From: Hofstenia miamia
Lineage: Eukaryota > Xenacoelomorpha > Acoela
DNA length: 64,000 nucleotides
NCBI GenBank assembly: GCA_004352715.1
Contig: SCFE01000016.1
Location: 2,630,402-2,694,401 of the forward strand
Direction: 5' to 3'
Part shown: piece after piece, positions 1 through 13,900 of the stretch
Numbering within the stretch: position 1 is the stretch's first letter
How the letters are laid out: each line of letters opens with the position of its first letter
Program-made: the position numbers and the translations under genes
The notes under the pieces: generated by a model
Told to the model about the DNA's origin: nothing
Database searches by the model: none
Seen by the model: only the letters and a program-made list of their open reading frames with translations

Positions 1-96
1 TATTTTTCCTATCTGTTTTAAGAATTGGCTAATGTTATGCTGACAAACTTCACACAAAATCTCAGGCATGAAATTTTCAGAAATATTTCAAATAAA

Positions 97-417
97 TCTA
101 TTATATAAAGGGCAATATGTGTGTGTGTGTGTTTGTCCGCCAATAACTCAAAAAATTTTAGACCTATTTACCAACATCATATATTTTTGTAATCCCCATG
201 ACCTCCTGAATGTTTTAGGCAGATTTAATCAATGACTTAATTAGTGAACTCATTATTTACTTCATTTCTTTATATAAGTGACATTTCGTAGTTCTTTTCA
301 TTGTTTAACAACTTTCTCAGTTTTATAGCTGTTTTACGGAGAATTTCCAGGATGATTAGACTTTTAGACTTTTTTTGCTTTTTCTCGAGCGAAGCACGGG
401 TCAAATCAAACAGCTAG
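97..417 (+). mobile_element. Non-autonomous Helitron-like element (candidate)
   Basis: The segment opens with TC after an A, continues through an ATATAAAG-type leader and a (GT)n run, and ends in CTAG directly before a T. This fits the Helitron habit of TC...CTRR ends inserted between A and T. The 3' end has the GAAGCACGGGTC word often seen at the tail of such animal elements. No Rep/helicase coding is present. The 3' hairpin is weak, so the class is tentative. Confidence 0.45.
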
Positions 418-1353
418 TCAATAATATTTTTGTAACTAAGTGTTATGTGCATTAATTTATTTATTATGGAGACAAGGTTGCATATCTGTATGTAAAATGA
501 AGCTGCTCTTTATTTCCATGAATTCTCTGTAAATTCCAAGAGCTTAACCTTAACTGGACCCTTCTTAAGAGCATGCTAGCACCCCCCATTCGATAACTAA
601 AAGTAGTGAAATTGATTACAAATATTTTAAAGTGTAATTCAACTAATTAAAGGATTAATATTCATTCGTGTTATTCTTTTAGATGCAGCGTGCGTATAAA
701 CTTCGTTTGAATACAAATTATATAAAATGTACGCCATGTCTAAGGAATCTCTTTATTGTGGCTGTTGTTTTTAATCAATATACTTTGTAATTTTTTTATT
801 TTCACGTTTGTATCATTTTTATACAGTAAAATTCCTTAAAAAGATGTAGCTAAATTTTTAAATTTTAGAAAAATTAGTACGATAGTAGAACAGTGTGACA
901 TATTGTGGACAGGTTCTAATCAGATTGCAAATTACAAAAATTTTGAAATAAAATGTATCCATGTAATAATTATGTAGCATTTTTATGAATACGACTATAA
1001 AAAATGAATTTTACATATTCATGTATATTTGCCCAGTTAAGGTTAACATTAAAATATGCTGTATTGACAACGTGATTCACTGTTCTTTGATTCGGTATTT
1101 ACGTTTCACGATTTTTGAACATCGGTTTCCGAATGTCTAATATTTAGATAGTTTGTTATATTTGGGAGTAAGTACTAGTTACTTTTAAAAATTCAAAGTA
1201 GTGTCGGGACGTTTGATCGCCAATATGATTGTTTAGCTTCTTCAATATTTGCCTTGCAGATCCAATTGTCTACGAGTATCTTTTTTATACACAATACCAA
1301 CCCCTGCTACTCGTGGGAAGTTTAGTGTTAAATTACATGTTATACCTGATAAG

Positions 1354-1646
1354 CAATGTTGGAACCGGGCTATGCTCTTGCCGTGCCCATTTTTACTGAA
1401 ATTTTCGTGTTTGTGCCGTGCTTAAAATACATATAAAATATATTTGTAATTTTGATTTTCATTTGAATATCAAAACCATCGAAAATTTTGCTTCCTGATA
1501 AATTTGTTATACTATTAGAGGAATTTGTCTCCAAAAACATGTCATTCATACAAGTTAAATCTAGGATGCATTTTATATTTTTTCAATTTCTTGCGTCTTT
1601 TCGTGCCGTGCTCGTGTCAATAAATTAAGGCAGGCTTTCAATACTG
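1354..1646. mobile_element. hAT-type MITE, CGTGCC family, copy 1
   Basis: This 293-bp element opens with CAATGTTGGAACCGGGC and closes with the degenerate complement ending in CAATACTG. Flanking 8-mers CTGATAAG (1346-1353) and TTGATAAT (1647-1654) agree at 6 of 8 bases, as expected for an aged hAT target duplication. Subterminal parts carry tandem GTGCC/CGTGC words. A second copy lies at 11556-11830 in another intron of the same gene. There is no coding capacity. Confidence 0.6.
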
Positions 1647-1771
1647 TTGATAATATCGGTTGGCATCAGTTTAAATTTATTTATTTTTCGAAAAATTTTA
1701 ATTTCTTAATTTTCTTCGAATGATCTTTTGTAGAAATTGGTATTTTAAGACTTACCTTATTTTACATTTAG

Positions 1772-1928
1772 GGCCCTTTTGTGCATATTGCCAGCATTGT
1801 AGCCACACTTCTCACAAAATTCGCATCATATTTTCAAATGATGTCTCTCAATGAAACGCGGCAGACCGAGATGTTAGCTGCTGCATGTGCAGTTGGAGTT
1901 GCTTGTAATTTTGCAGCACCTGTCGGAG
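1772..1928 (+). CDS. ClC exon a (GPFVH to APVG)
   Basis: The acceptor is TTTACATTTAG and the donor is G|GTTTGT. Phase is 0 in and 1 out. It encodes 52 residues from GPFVHIAS through [17 protein letters not shown] to AAPVG, which forms part of the pore. The GPFVH stretch continues the GKEGP gating motif begun on an exon outside the window. Confidence 0.92.
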
Positions 1929-4900
1929 GTTTGTTGTTCAACATTAGTCAATGTGGATGTTTAAATGTTAGTTATCATTAAGGTGAATGATTCTTGTGTC
2001 CCATTAAGTTTTTTTGAGGAATTCTTGTTATACATTTTCGGAATTCCAACATTATGTTTGTTTAACTCAAAATTCATGTATTTAGTAACCATTGCTAAAA
2101 CATTTACAGGGTGTATACCTACTAAGGTATTGGTATGATTTATTAAGGTATATTCGTTCGAGGTCTGCTTTGCTGGTTTAAACCTTCTATAATTAATACA
2201 CACTGGAACAAAAAATCGGTTGCAGGGAGGTTGTTGTTCTATAGTGTAACAAAATCTGTTTAATCCTTTAACTTTTAACAACATCTAAATTTGTTTCTTT
2301 TTGTACATGATTCTGCTAGACTAGAGTTGGTCCCCACCTCGCTACTTTCATAAATGGTCGTCCGTTTGTTGATATCTCTTGATCATCATTCTTAACTTGC
2401 AAAGACAATTTTTTTAGGATTCTATGTCCCATTAAATCTGGTGGTCTTATGGTCTCTTTTATTTTTACCCAAAATTTGCAAAAATTATGAATAAAATTCT
2501 AGAATCCATGGTTTCAGTCTCATTGAAGTAATTAGTCCCTCCGTGATTCCATGATTCCGGCTATCCTTTGCATAATTGCTTCCTGACTAGTCGCCAATTA
2601 ATTCCTTTGCACAGTCGCATCGAAGCCAAATTCTTCGGTTCCGTGGTCGATTGTTGTGTTACGTTTTATATATTCGTCTGTACAATAAATACAGTTTATT
2701 GCTCTAAAAATAAAATGCTACATAATAAAATGTACATTGAGAAATTATTCTTTTTTACATTTATTACACGTGGATCTTTAACGTTCTTTTAATCGACTTT
2801 CTTTACACTATTTTGACTGTTAATTGATTTGAAAATTTGTCCTTTACAATGAAAGTTGCTGATTAGTGAAATTTAATTCGTCTCCAAGCAACACTTTCGC
2901 ACTTGACTAATTTAAATGCTGCTTTATATTAATGTAAATATAAACTCTCCTTATAATTGGAAAACTTTCGACGCCGTTATTATTCCACATAATTTCAAAC
3001 CTAATTTATTGATCAAAATCATAGCAGTGGTATATGCGGTGTTTCTTTGTATATATGTTAGTGTTACATAGTTGTTTGGTTGTGTTGAGATTCATCGTGT
3101 CATATTATCTGTGATTTGCCCTTTTTTCATTAGAATTATATTTAGGTGTGCTTTTTAGCATCGAAGTTACTGCTACATATTTCGCTGTCCGTAACTACTG
3201 GCGAGGCTTTTTTGGTGCTGTTGTCGGGGCCTTAATATTTAGATTACTGGGTTATTTTGCAGAAGAAGATGGTGAGTTTATTTCTAACATTAAAAACCTA
3301 TTCTTTAATATTAAATGCCTTTGTACCTTTTACAATAGATGTCCTAATTATCAAACATTCTTTCCATAATGTCGTCCATTCATAATATGCTCAATTTCTT
3401 CCATTTTTTGGAATTTTTTACTTAATATTCTTTGTAAAAATGTTGTCTAGATTTTTATCAAACATTAGGTCCTTCTTGCATACTTTTTTCTGATCTGCTT
3501 TGGCTATGTACATGTTTTTTTGGTTCCATATTGGAAGGACATTGACATGGTAGAAAAGAGTGCAACCTATATATCTAAGAAACTTAAATTAAAATGAGTT
3601 TAATAAACCACATGAATAGCATGCAAGTAGAAAACCTTTTTTATGCAGAAAATACTTAAAATTCTCCAAAATTTGAAAATATTATACCATTCCCTGATTT
3701 TACTTTTGGTTCTGAATAGGAACTTGTGTTAAAAGTAATTTATTTAAACAAGAGGACATGCTTTGCCAAGATTGTTTTAATTTATAAATCATCGATTAGC
3801 TACTTAAGATCCGTTTTCTGTTGAATATTAATTCATTTAATATACATGCTAACTTCTACGGTATTGGACAGGGTTGCCTGCCGCCCAGTAGTTATAAATT
3901 TCATCAAGCGATGGATTACCGTATTCAATCGACATTTCATCTGAACACTTTTTGATAGATTTCGCCGACCTAATCAAATAATAAAACGTAACATCTTTAA
4001 CCCAATAAGTCTATATTTTTATTCAGCATTGCCCATTTTTGGTTACAAAAGTTGTCTAAGGAATCTCTTTTGTGTTTAAAAAAATATTTAATTTTTTAAT
4101 ATTTGTTTCCGAACTTTTTCCGAAATGAATTGTAGAAAAATCAATTTTTTGTACAGAAATCGAAATAGCGATTTCCGATAGTTTTTTCTTAGAAATTTAT
4201 TTTCCGAACTATTTTCGATATATCACCGGACACTAAATAGAAACGCCGATGTTTATTTTCAACATCAATGCATTGCAAAATTTATTTTCAAAACCTGAAG
4301 CACAATTTTTTAGACACCACTATTACTGCTCTTTACCGTACGAGTTTCCGTGTTGAATTTCCTTATGATCCAATCGAAATGCTCATTTTCGCTTTCATTG
4401 GGTACGTATTTAAAATTTAAGCAAAATTAATCATTACTTACCAGGATCTTTCTTGGTTTTGGCGGCGCTCTATTTGTTTTCTTCCATCGAAAAGTCACCT
4501 TTTTCATCAGACAAACCTCCATTCAGAATGTACTCTCTAAGTGGTAAGCATAAATTCAATCGTCTTGCACCAAATGGTCGGGATTGCTATTCAGATGAAT
4601 TTTTTGAAATTTAAATGTATTTAGCCGTTTTCTCTATCCCATGCTCGTTTCCTTCTTCATTTCATCAATCACATTTCCTCCCGGCTTAGGCCGATTCATG
4701 GCCGGAGATGTAAGCTGGTTTTCCAGTTTTTTTAATATGATCCTTTCAGGTAACGACAAAGGACTCCATATCAATGCTGTTCACTAATTTCACTTGGACT
4801 AGTCCTGATTTGACACCTGAACAGGAGCAGCTGGTGAATCACTGGCGAACTGATTCCATTAACATTTTTGTTTCACTGTCTTCATACATAGTTTCTCAGG

Positions 4901-7900
4901 TAGCATCGTGGTTAACTAGTTTTTATTCCTTTCCATTTAGTTCATTCTCACTTCCATTGCCATTACATTACCTGTGCCAACTGGAGTGTTTGTGCCCACG
5001 TTTGTTATTGGTTAGCACATTTTCTACTCCTTACTTCAATATTACAATTTAGTCCTTCCCATCTTATTCTTAAAATTCGAAAAACCATCTTAATTTTTTT
5101 CAAATTCTTTGACTAGTGTTTTAATTATTGTTTAGGAGCTGCATTTGGCCGCTTAGTTGGTGAATGCATGGCCTTGTGGTTTCCTAATGGGATTCGTGCG
5201 GGTGAACATATCAACATCATTTATCCCGGAGGATATGCAATAGTAGGTCAGTGTCATTGATTGACATAATTCTGTACTGAAATCTAATAAGAAACAGTGT
5301 CATTTATAATGCAACCCACTCTTTATTATTAAAATGATTTCCAACTGCATTGTTAAAAATTGCGCACATGATGCCAGCTTTTCAGTTTGAATATTTAGTA
5401 TTGGGATATTACTATGTTAAGATAGGAGAAATCTTGTGAAATTTTGCACAATTTTGATATGTGTTTTCATGCAAACAACACGTATTAAGTGTTACTACGC
5501 AAATAGTGAATTTATAAAAGTGCACGTGTACTCAGTTCCTAGTTCACATAGGAAACTTAGTGAACAAATTTCACTATGAATGTTGATATTTATGTGGAAA
5601 TTATGCGATTTTCGCAGATGAAGAATCGCTTAGACAAGTACAGCAATATTTTCGATATGATACAATTGAACAGTCTTTTATAAATGAATTTTATCATCTA
5701 AAGCAGAATTTGTTATTGTTTCTTCATTTGCCTACTTCTTCATACCTCTGTACCATGAACCATAGTTCGCGAACTTTTACTAACTTTAATAATTAATCAA
5801 CTCTAAAAGTTCGTAAGGCCACGGTTAGACTACGTGATTGGTAGCAAGAAAAGAAACAAAATCACGTCGAAACGCCAANNNNNNNNNNNNNNNNNNNNNN
5901 NNNNNNNNNNNNNNNNNNNNNNNNNNNNATACCTCTGTACCATGAACCATAGTTCGCGAACTTTTACTAACTTTAATAATTAATCAACTCTAAAAGTTCG
6001 TAAGGCCACGTAACGCCAAGATAATTGGCGTTTCGACGTGATTTTGTTTCTTTTCTTGCTACCAATCACGTAGTCTAACCGTGGCCTAAGGGACTCTTGC
6101 GTTATCTCTCTCCACACACACGCCTTAAACTAAGCCAACTCACACCTTTGTCTTAACTCTAACCCAAACAATATGTAAGGGGGGGGAGAGAAAATGTTTG
6201 AAATTTAGTTAAAAACAAAAACATATTTTTAAAAAAAATTCAAATAAAAAACCGATAACTAATCAGATTCATCGGCTTTATGACACAGGGACGGATTAGA
6301 TTAATTTGCAAGTTAACATTTTAATAAAATTAATTCAAAGAGTGCCCTCTCGGGTAAGCAAATCTCTCAAGAACAAGATCGAAGGACGCCACCTAACATC
6401 TAAATACTTTATCCAATTGGAAAAATTCGAGAAATTTTACGAATTTTATTTTTTTCAACGAACTCTCAAACTGTGCCATTAACAATGCATGTGCATATCG
6501 TTGTACGAATTTTAGCGAACAAATTATTTGGCAATTTCATTTGTTTTTACCAAATTTATCCAGTGGACATATATTTCTGTCCAATCCAATATCGAAATTC
6601 TACAATCGGCCAATCGAGATCAAATTGGATTCCAATCGAGTTTCGTGTTTGCAGGCGTAAACTTTTTTTGATTTCAGACACCATATGTATCTAATTATTT
6701 ATGGTCCAAGCATATAGTATTGCCTAAAGTCTTGATAACTTTGTAACGCAAAAATGTAAAAATTTGCAATATAGTGTCAGAGGACATTAGACTTTTCTGT
6801 CATGATACAATTTTAGGCGTAAATTAAGATTTGTTCCAAGTGATGATGTATTTCCTGACATAGATCATGAATAGGGTAGCAGCCTTCTGCAAGATAATAA
6901 TATCCATATAAAACTTGCGGTGATAACTTTATAATTTTAATAAAATGCTTCCAATAAAAATGCGATTGAAATCCAATGAATTTGTAAATGCTTGTAAAAC
7001 TAATTCCAACGCGCAATTGAATGCCAATTCCAATGACCAAGTCTTGCTTGGCAAAGCATTCAGTGCATTATTCCATAGTTTTTTTCATTTAACGTTTTCT
7101 TAATGTATTTTTTATGATAATTTTAGGTGCTGCTGCAATGGCGGGCAGTGTGACACATACTATATCAACCTCTGTCATTGTTTTTGAGTTAACAGGTCAA
7201 ATATCACATGGACTTCCGGTCCTGGTATGATTAAGTTTAACAATTGATGCATTGTTGTGGTTTTTAGATCGCAGTATTGCTCTCCAACATTGTTTCACAG
7301 TGTTTACAGCCTTCTATTTACGATAGTATTATTCAAATCAACAAGCTGCCTTACTTGCCTGATATTGGCGTCGCTGCTAGTGCGTAAGTGCAACTTTCAC
7401 CTAGGGCTCTGTGAGTAGGGATATTTTACTTCGAGTTGGGTCGGGTCAGTCTTTTAAAATTCGAGTCGAGTCCCAGAACGATAAGATAAATTTTAGCAGT
7501 TACGTTTGTAATTGGCTAAGAATTAGGAATTAATTATAGTATATAGTAGTATATAGACATAGCAATGAGGTTTTAGCATAACTCTTAGAAATAATTAGCA
7601 TGTGAAATTTTTTATTTGATTTTGTTTTCGGCAGGGATAGAGTACCAATGTAATATAAATCAATTCTAACAGTTTGGTGTTAGTTGCGATCATTCGCTAC
7701 ACAATATGCCTAAAAGAAATTTTTGTAGAATAGCTTTTCAATCAAAAAATTATATATATATTTTTTTCAATTAGGCAAACAGGATATGTACTCTTCAATA
7801 CCAAATCAACAAAACTCAATTTGACTCGACCCCACTCAAAGACTGTTGATGATTAAATTTCGAGTACTCGCAAGGCCCTACTTTCACCTTTTTCAAAATC

Positions 7901-10900
7901 CAAAGGCTTTGGTGCATTCAACTTTTTCCTTAAATTTCATAAGCCACTAATTATAACAATTTTTTGATATTAAGTCTTTGTTTTGTTTAATGCCACAGTC
8001 ACTGCGATTTAACACCGGCATTCTCGCAATTCTTTGAACAACCGAAATAACCCATTTTTAGTTTTTACATCCGGAAAATATTAAGATCAAATTGTAGTTA
8101 TATTTAATGCAGTTAGCGATCATATTCGACACATTTCGAAATTTTGTTCAGTCCCTACCCGGGCTTCTAAGTTTGGCCTGATTCGCCCCAAAAAACCAGT
8201 TTTTATTGTAAAAACTGTTTTGTGTTCGTCATTACAGCCGCATTTGACCTCATGCAGTCATACCGATTGTCACCGAAGGCTTTCCTTGACTGCTTTAGTT
8301 TAATCGGGTTCCCATTAAATTGTTATGCTTGATTGCTTCTTTGTTTTGAATTAGTTCGCTTATGTGATAAATTAGTAAATCTTTGTTTTCTATTCGATCG
8401 TTTGTTTGCCTTTACTTAAGTTTGTCAACTCTTACGTACACTTCTCAAACTTCTACTCGATAAATTCAATGCTAAACCGTTTTATGCCGCATTTAGCTTA
8501 TAGTCGATTTAGTTTATTTCTGTGTGTGATTTATAATTTAAATTTCACGAGTTGATCTTACTGCTTTAAATGAAAATACAATCAGGGGCTGCATAGTTCA
8601 GCCCCTACCACCAAATTTCGACTTAGAGATTCCTTTGCGAATGTAGTAATTCAATCTTTAAAAGAATTTAGTTAAAAATTTTTAATCAAAAACATTGTTT
8701 TCATTTTTTGAAGCGTGGAGTCACACTTTTGAATAAATTGTCATCCAAATCTGATTTTACTAGAAGTTCTTTGGATGAGAAAATTGTCATTTTTTAATGG
8801 AATTTCTATTTAAAATAGTCATTTTTTAATGGAATTTCTATTTAAAATAGTCATTTTTTAATGGAATTTCTATTTAAAATAGTCATTGTTTCTAACATTG
8901 GCGCAGCTCTCACTCTACCCAGCTGATGTCCTGGATATAATCAGACAAGATTTTTTGAAATCAAGATATTGCGCGATTCTTTTGGACAAAATAAGACAAC
9001 AAGAAGGAACTAGGTGGCGTAGCTGTGCGTTATGGACGACGTCGTTTTGTGGAACAGAATGATTTAATGCTCATTCGTTTGCTATGCCCTACGTCACAGG
9101 TGTGATAGCTGAAGTGAAGTTACGAGTGTTATTACAGTTGAACATCATTATACACTATGATTCAAATCAGAGTTCTCAAATCCTACTCGATTTCGGATAG
9201 GGTTCGGATTTGTTTTTAGTTGTCGGATCGGGAAGGTCAGGACTGGATATATTTTGGCTTGGGTTTCATGTTCCAAGCTCATACTCGATGAGAACTCGGC
9301 TTCAGATCTATTGAATTTTCCTCAAGGGCTTTGACATGCTTGATAGGGCTGAGAATTTTAATGTTGGTGTAAAGTCTTACGATTTCCATCAAATTCAAAG
9401 AGAGATTCACAAAAAATTCGTACTTCATCAATATGGTGGTTGTCACCATCTGTTGTCGAAAAGAAATTTCTTTTAGTATTCATTAGCCTTCTAGCTACCA
9501 TGGTAGTGTTTATGGTCGATGAAACCAAATAAGGATTACGTAAACAAATATTTCAGTTGTGTTCCTCAAAAAACCCGATTTAGATTTTGATAAATATTTA
9601 TTAAATTTACTTTAGGACGAGACACATTTTCTAAGCAAAATTCAACTAATAATGTGCAGCATGTTGTAAAACTAAAGCATTTTGAAAACAAGCACAAAAT
9701 ATTTATATTTTCGATGTATTTTTTTACATTATACCTCATTGAACGAACAGTTACAACATCCCATCCGAGTTTGAACTTGATCCAATAACATATGGTGTTC
9801 CATTGCGGAAGAAGATGTAACATCTTAATAATCAATTGCATCCTTTATATACTTATTTCATTAAATTTTCAGAGCATAACAACAATCCAAAATATCAATG
9901 AAGATTTCACTCTCCATTATTGAGAACTGAGGTTTTGCTAATACGGTGATTTTCAATGAACATTATATCGTCATTTTAAGAAATTCAGCTATTGTTGACA
10001 TACAGTTCCATGAACACTGATTACTTTTTGGAACTGAGTACACAATTATGTTAGTTTTATAGACGACATTCTTAACATTGGAGACGCATCCGGATACCAG
10101 TGCTACCATTGTGCTTTAAAATTAAATGTGTATCATCAATAATAGATGAAAGTGAATTCACCCATGGACTGCATTGATAATGGTTTCCTGCCCATTTGGC
10201 AAACTTTTTTCTGAAAAAAATTGCTAACACCTTGGGTGGTTTCATTCATCTTGTTACCATTAAGATTTGTTGATATGCCAACACGTAGCTGGTTTATCAT
10301 TTTTATATTAGCCGTGACTTTATCAGATTCTTCATCGAATTCAATTTTCTAAAGGTTTTTTATGGCTAGCATGCTGACTCTCAGCTTGAAAACAGAAAAT
10401 TGATAGAGCCAAATCTGAATCACAATTTTTTCTCCCAAGTATGCAGAAAACTATTTGATTCTGGTTTATCATGGTTTTGCTTGATACCACTGTGAAATTA
10501 GATATAAATAAGTACATTACAAAGTTGTTAATTTTAATGCATTGGAAATTACTACAGAGAATGTACAAATAGTTAAACTAATAGACCAAAAAAGTGTAGC
10601 CCAATTCGTTGTTCGCAGGTCTAATGTTTTCATGTCCACTGGCTCTTAATTTTTCTATGATTATTTGAAATGCAAAACGTGATTGCAGTGTTTCGTTGTC
10701 AATGGTTGGTTATTAAGCCCAACTAGATATTTCAGCTTAGACATTTCTGTAGGCACACTTGTTTGAGATGTTATAAGCTTATATGATCTTTCCATATTGT
10801 GTCATTACATACTTTTATGCAGAATTCTTCGACCTAACAGATTTTGATGAATTAAAACTATGAGAATTGGAAAATGTGGTATATCCTAGTAGGAAGCTAT

Positions 10901-13900
10901 TCTCTATAATCAATATAAAGGTAAAGTAAATATCGAGAACCAAAGAGAATTAGACTCCTTGCTGGATTACGAATTTTCCTTTATCTTAATGTGCACATAC
11001 ATGTAAATGAAGCGCGTATACTGATGGTAAATATCTTTCACTTCTTTTGCCAGTGTGCAATTATTAATTGATTTTGTGCATTATAAATATCTAACAATTT
11101 TCACTGTGTGGCATAATTTACTTGTTTTCAAAAATGGGTACTCGTAAAATGTCCCTCAGCAAGTTAACTAAGTTGATCTCATTAAAGAAGTTCTTAGCAA
11201 GCAGACACAGGCAAAAGCACAGCCACTTTGGAGGAAGAAGCAATTAAGTCACATCAAAGCCATATCTGAAAGCTCAATAAATTGAGTTGTGCATATTCTT
11301 GGAAATGGGTGGTTTAATAGAAGTATTTAAATGCACTGACCAGGCATGCGTTCGTACTCTTCAAAATTGAGTTCGCTTACCACTTTAAAATTAATTCATT
11401 TTCGAGTCAATGAGAGAAAAATTTTAAATTAAAAGTTATTTTTAGATTTACAATTTGTGCTTATTCGGTTATAAATTGATTTATCCAGTTATATTGCGGA
11501 GATGCTTTACCTGCAGTTTATTCACTCTCAATTAAATTAATGTAATTATTAATCTCATATTGGAACCGTGCCGTATTCGTGCCCACATTAAAAAAACATA
11601 ATTTTTTTATTTTCTAAAACTATTAATTTGCATATTAAGATCATCCAAAATTATATTTCTTGAACAATTTGTTAAACTATTGAAACATGGATGCCTTTTA
11701 CATTCAACAATAAATTTAGTTTTTCGCTCCGTGCTGGGCCGTGCCGTGCCGTGCCAGGCTCGTGTTTCAAAATTTTATTACATTTTGTGCCGTGCTCGTG
11801 CCGAAAAATCAAGGCACTGTTCCAACACTGGTTATAATATTTTAATTTCATGATTTTTGCGGCTCTGGAAAGGTTGCAGTTCTATATATTTTGCTTATTT
11901 TTTATATATATTTATTTCATGAAAGTTCACCACTCAAATTATTATGAAAAAGACCTTTGATCAAATGTGACTATATTTCTAGATTATTCTTTAAAATGTT
12001 AGTTTTAATCTCCGTCTGATAATACTTTGAGTTATGTACAAATTTTCTTAATTTAGTTTGTACAACAGTGATGTTGTACAAATCATGATTCGCATCGAGA
12101 ACATTAAAGTCATCAATTATTCTGCGACCTACGGTGAACTAAAGGAGGTCATTGACAGTGGCTATGAAGATTTACCTTCTGAATTACCTATTGTTGAGAG
12201 TAGCGGTGAGAACTTCACGTTTAAGTAACTATTTTTTAACATTCTTATTGTCTTTACAAATTATAAAAGGCTTTTTTCTCTTAGAGTCAATGGTTTTAAT
12301 TGGCGCTGTTCATAAACAAGAATTGCGAGAAATGGTCGACAATCAGACGTCGGAAGTGCGGCGTGAAGAGTTTATCAAAAACGGAAAGGAATGGAAAGCA
12401 ATTGGAGGGCAAGCCACTGATAGTGTAGTTCAACCGCGACAGTCGCCTGTATTTGGGGCTCGTGGTAAGGCGCTATCGCAAGGCGAGGAGATTTTAAAAT
12501 CCATTGAGAACATCGAAGATGGACGAAAGTCCATTCGTAGAAGCATATCGAAGCCGGGTACGCTTTCAGTCAAGTCAATATATGACGATAACATTTACAA
12601 TGTTTTGGTTATTTATTCATTGCTAAGACACTGTGCTTTTATGCATTACAGAACGGTTTTCCTTTTTGCAAATCATTAGCTTCTGATATGAACTAAAATC
12701 AGGGCCAGGGGGGCATGGCCCTCCATGTTGGGCTACTTGGCCCCCTTCCTCTTGGCATCCTGGATACAAAACTCCATAGTATTAACTCTAATATTCTGTA
12801 ACTAAGTTAGAGTGAATATGTTTTAGTTGAAATATATAAAATGCTAATGCCATTCTATTTAAAAATTCAAACAAAAAGTGTGAAACTATTTCATATGAGT
12901 AAAACTATAATTAATTTATTGAACTTTGCGGGGCCATGGCCCGTACATTTAATGTAGTATTAAACAAAATGTATGTTCTTATGATTTTAAAATTGTGTTC
13001 TTACTTAATCTATCAATGTCCGGTATATTTTAAATGGGTAATTTATGTTGGACTATTTTAGATATCAGACCTTTCCAAAACATCTTTAACGCCTCACAGT
13101 CGGAAGGATTTGCTGCGACTTCTGGACTGGAGACTATTCGGTATAAGAAGAGGCGCCGCTCTCACGTACATAATTTTACTTATTTCTCATATTCATATGA
13201 TTTATTCCATAATAAAATTGACTAGTACACACACGAAGAATTCTAGGTCATTATTATAGCATTTAATCAGTTATTACAAAAATTAACAAAATTATCATAT
13301 CAGTTAACTAGTTAATTAGAATGTGATGAGTTGCCCAGTTGCTCAAATTCTCACTGGAAGAAAGAGAAAATGGATTCACAAGGAACGAAGTAGAAAAGAT
13401 TTTTAGAAATGATGCATCTTAAAGTACCATTATAAAACTATATTGTGTCTAAATTCTACAGTTTCAAGCGCATGAGACAATTGATTTTGAAATGCAAAAA
13501 TTGATTGTTTATCATTAATGAAATCATTTTATTTGAATGTTGTTCTTAGGATTATCAAAAAATTTAAATGCTTAAAAAGTCCGTGATTACAGGAAGCTTT
13601 GGAAACATTTGCAAATGTTAAATGGATGTTCCTGTACTTTGAAATTATTAAAAGTGCTGTGAATATGAAATGCTTTGCAAATGTGTAAAATTGTGCAATG
13701 TAACATTGTCATGGCATTGGTAGAGGTCTATTCTCAGTGGTTATTTTTTATCCTTATTCTATACAGATATATTTTCAATGTCATTTCAGAAATAGATTTT
13801 ACCCAAACATTCTATGAATTGATTTACTTTCTTTGCTGAAAACAGCATGCCAAGTAAATAATTTTAATTTTTCGTTTTTGCAAATTTAGTACTACAATAT

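Larger units (their letters stand above)
1..1771. other. Intronic sequence left of first visible ClC exon
   Basis: No exon was recognised here. The first visible ClC exon begins in phase 0 at the conserved Gly of the GKEGP motif, so the exons for the N-terminus, GSGIPE and GKE lie left of the window. The stretch holds a Helitron-like element (97-417) and a hAT-type MITE (1354-1646). The rest is AT-rich with no coding signal that I can see. Confidence 0.6.
5247..7126. other. ClC intron with a palindromic MITE and an assembly gap
   Basis: This 1.9-kb intron holds a duplicated flank, a 50-N gap and the Harbinger-type palindrome at 5817-6086. The remaining sequence is AT-rich, and I see no exon or RNA gene in it. 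Confidence 0.6.
7384..12056. other. Large ClC intron (4.7 kb)
   Basis: It contains two hAT-type MITEs (7402-7880 and 11556-11830) and a 32-bp tandem repeat (8786-8887). From about 9560 to 10800 the - strand carries short open stretches in several frames that look like a decayed, unrecognised coding sequence. The rest shows nothing specific. Confidence 0.5.

Noticed and set aside
12152-12679. 175-codon continuous ORF as a separate gene
   Set aside because: It spans two ClC exons in different phases plus an intron. AG/GT borders and CBS1 homology show the true exons are 12057-12205 and 12285-12557.
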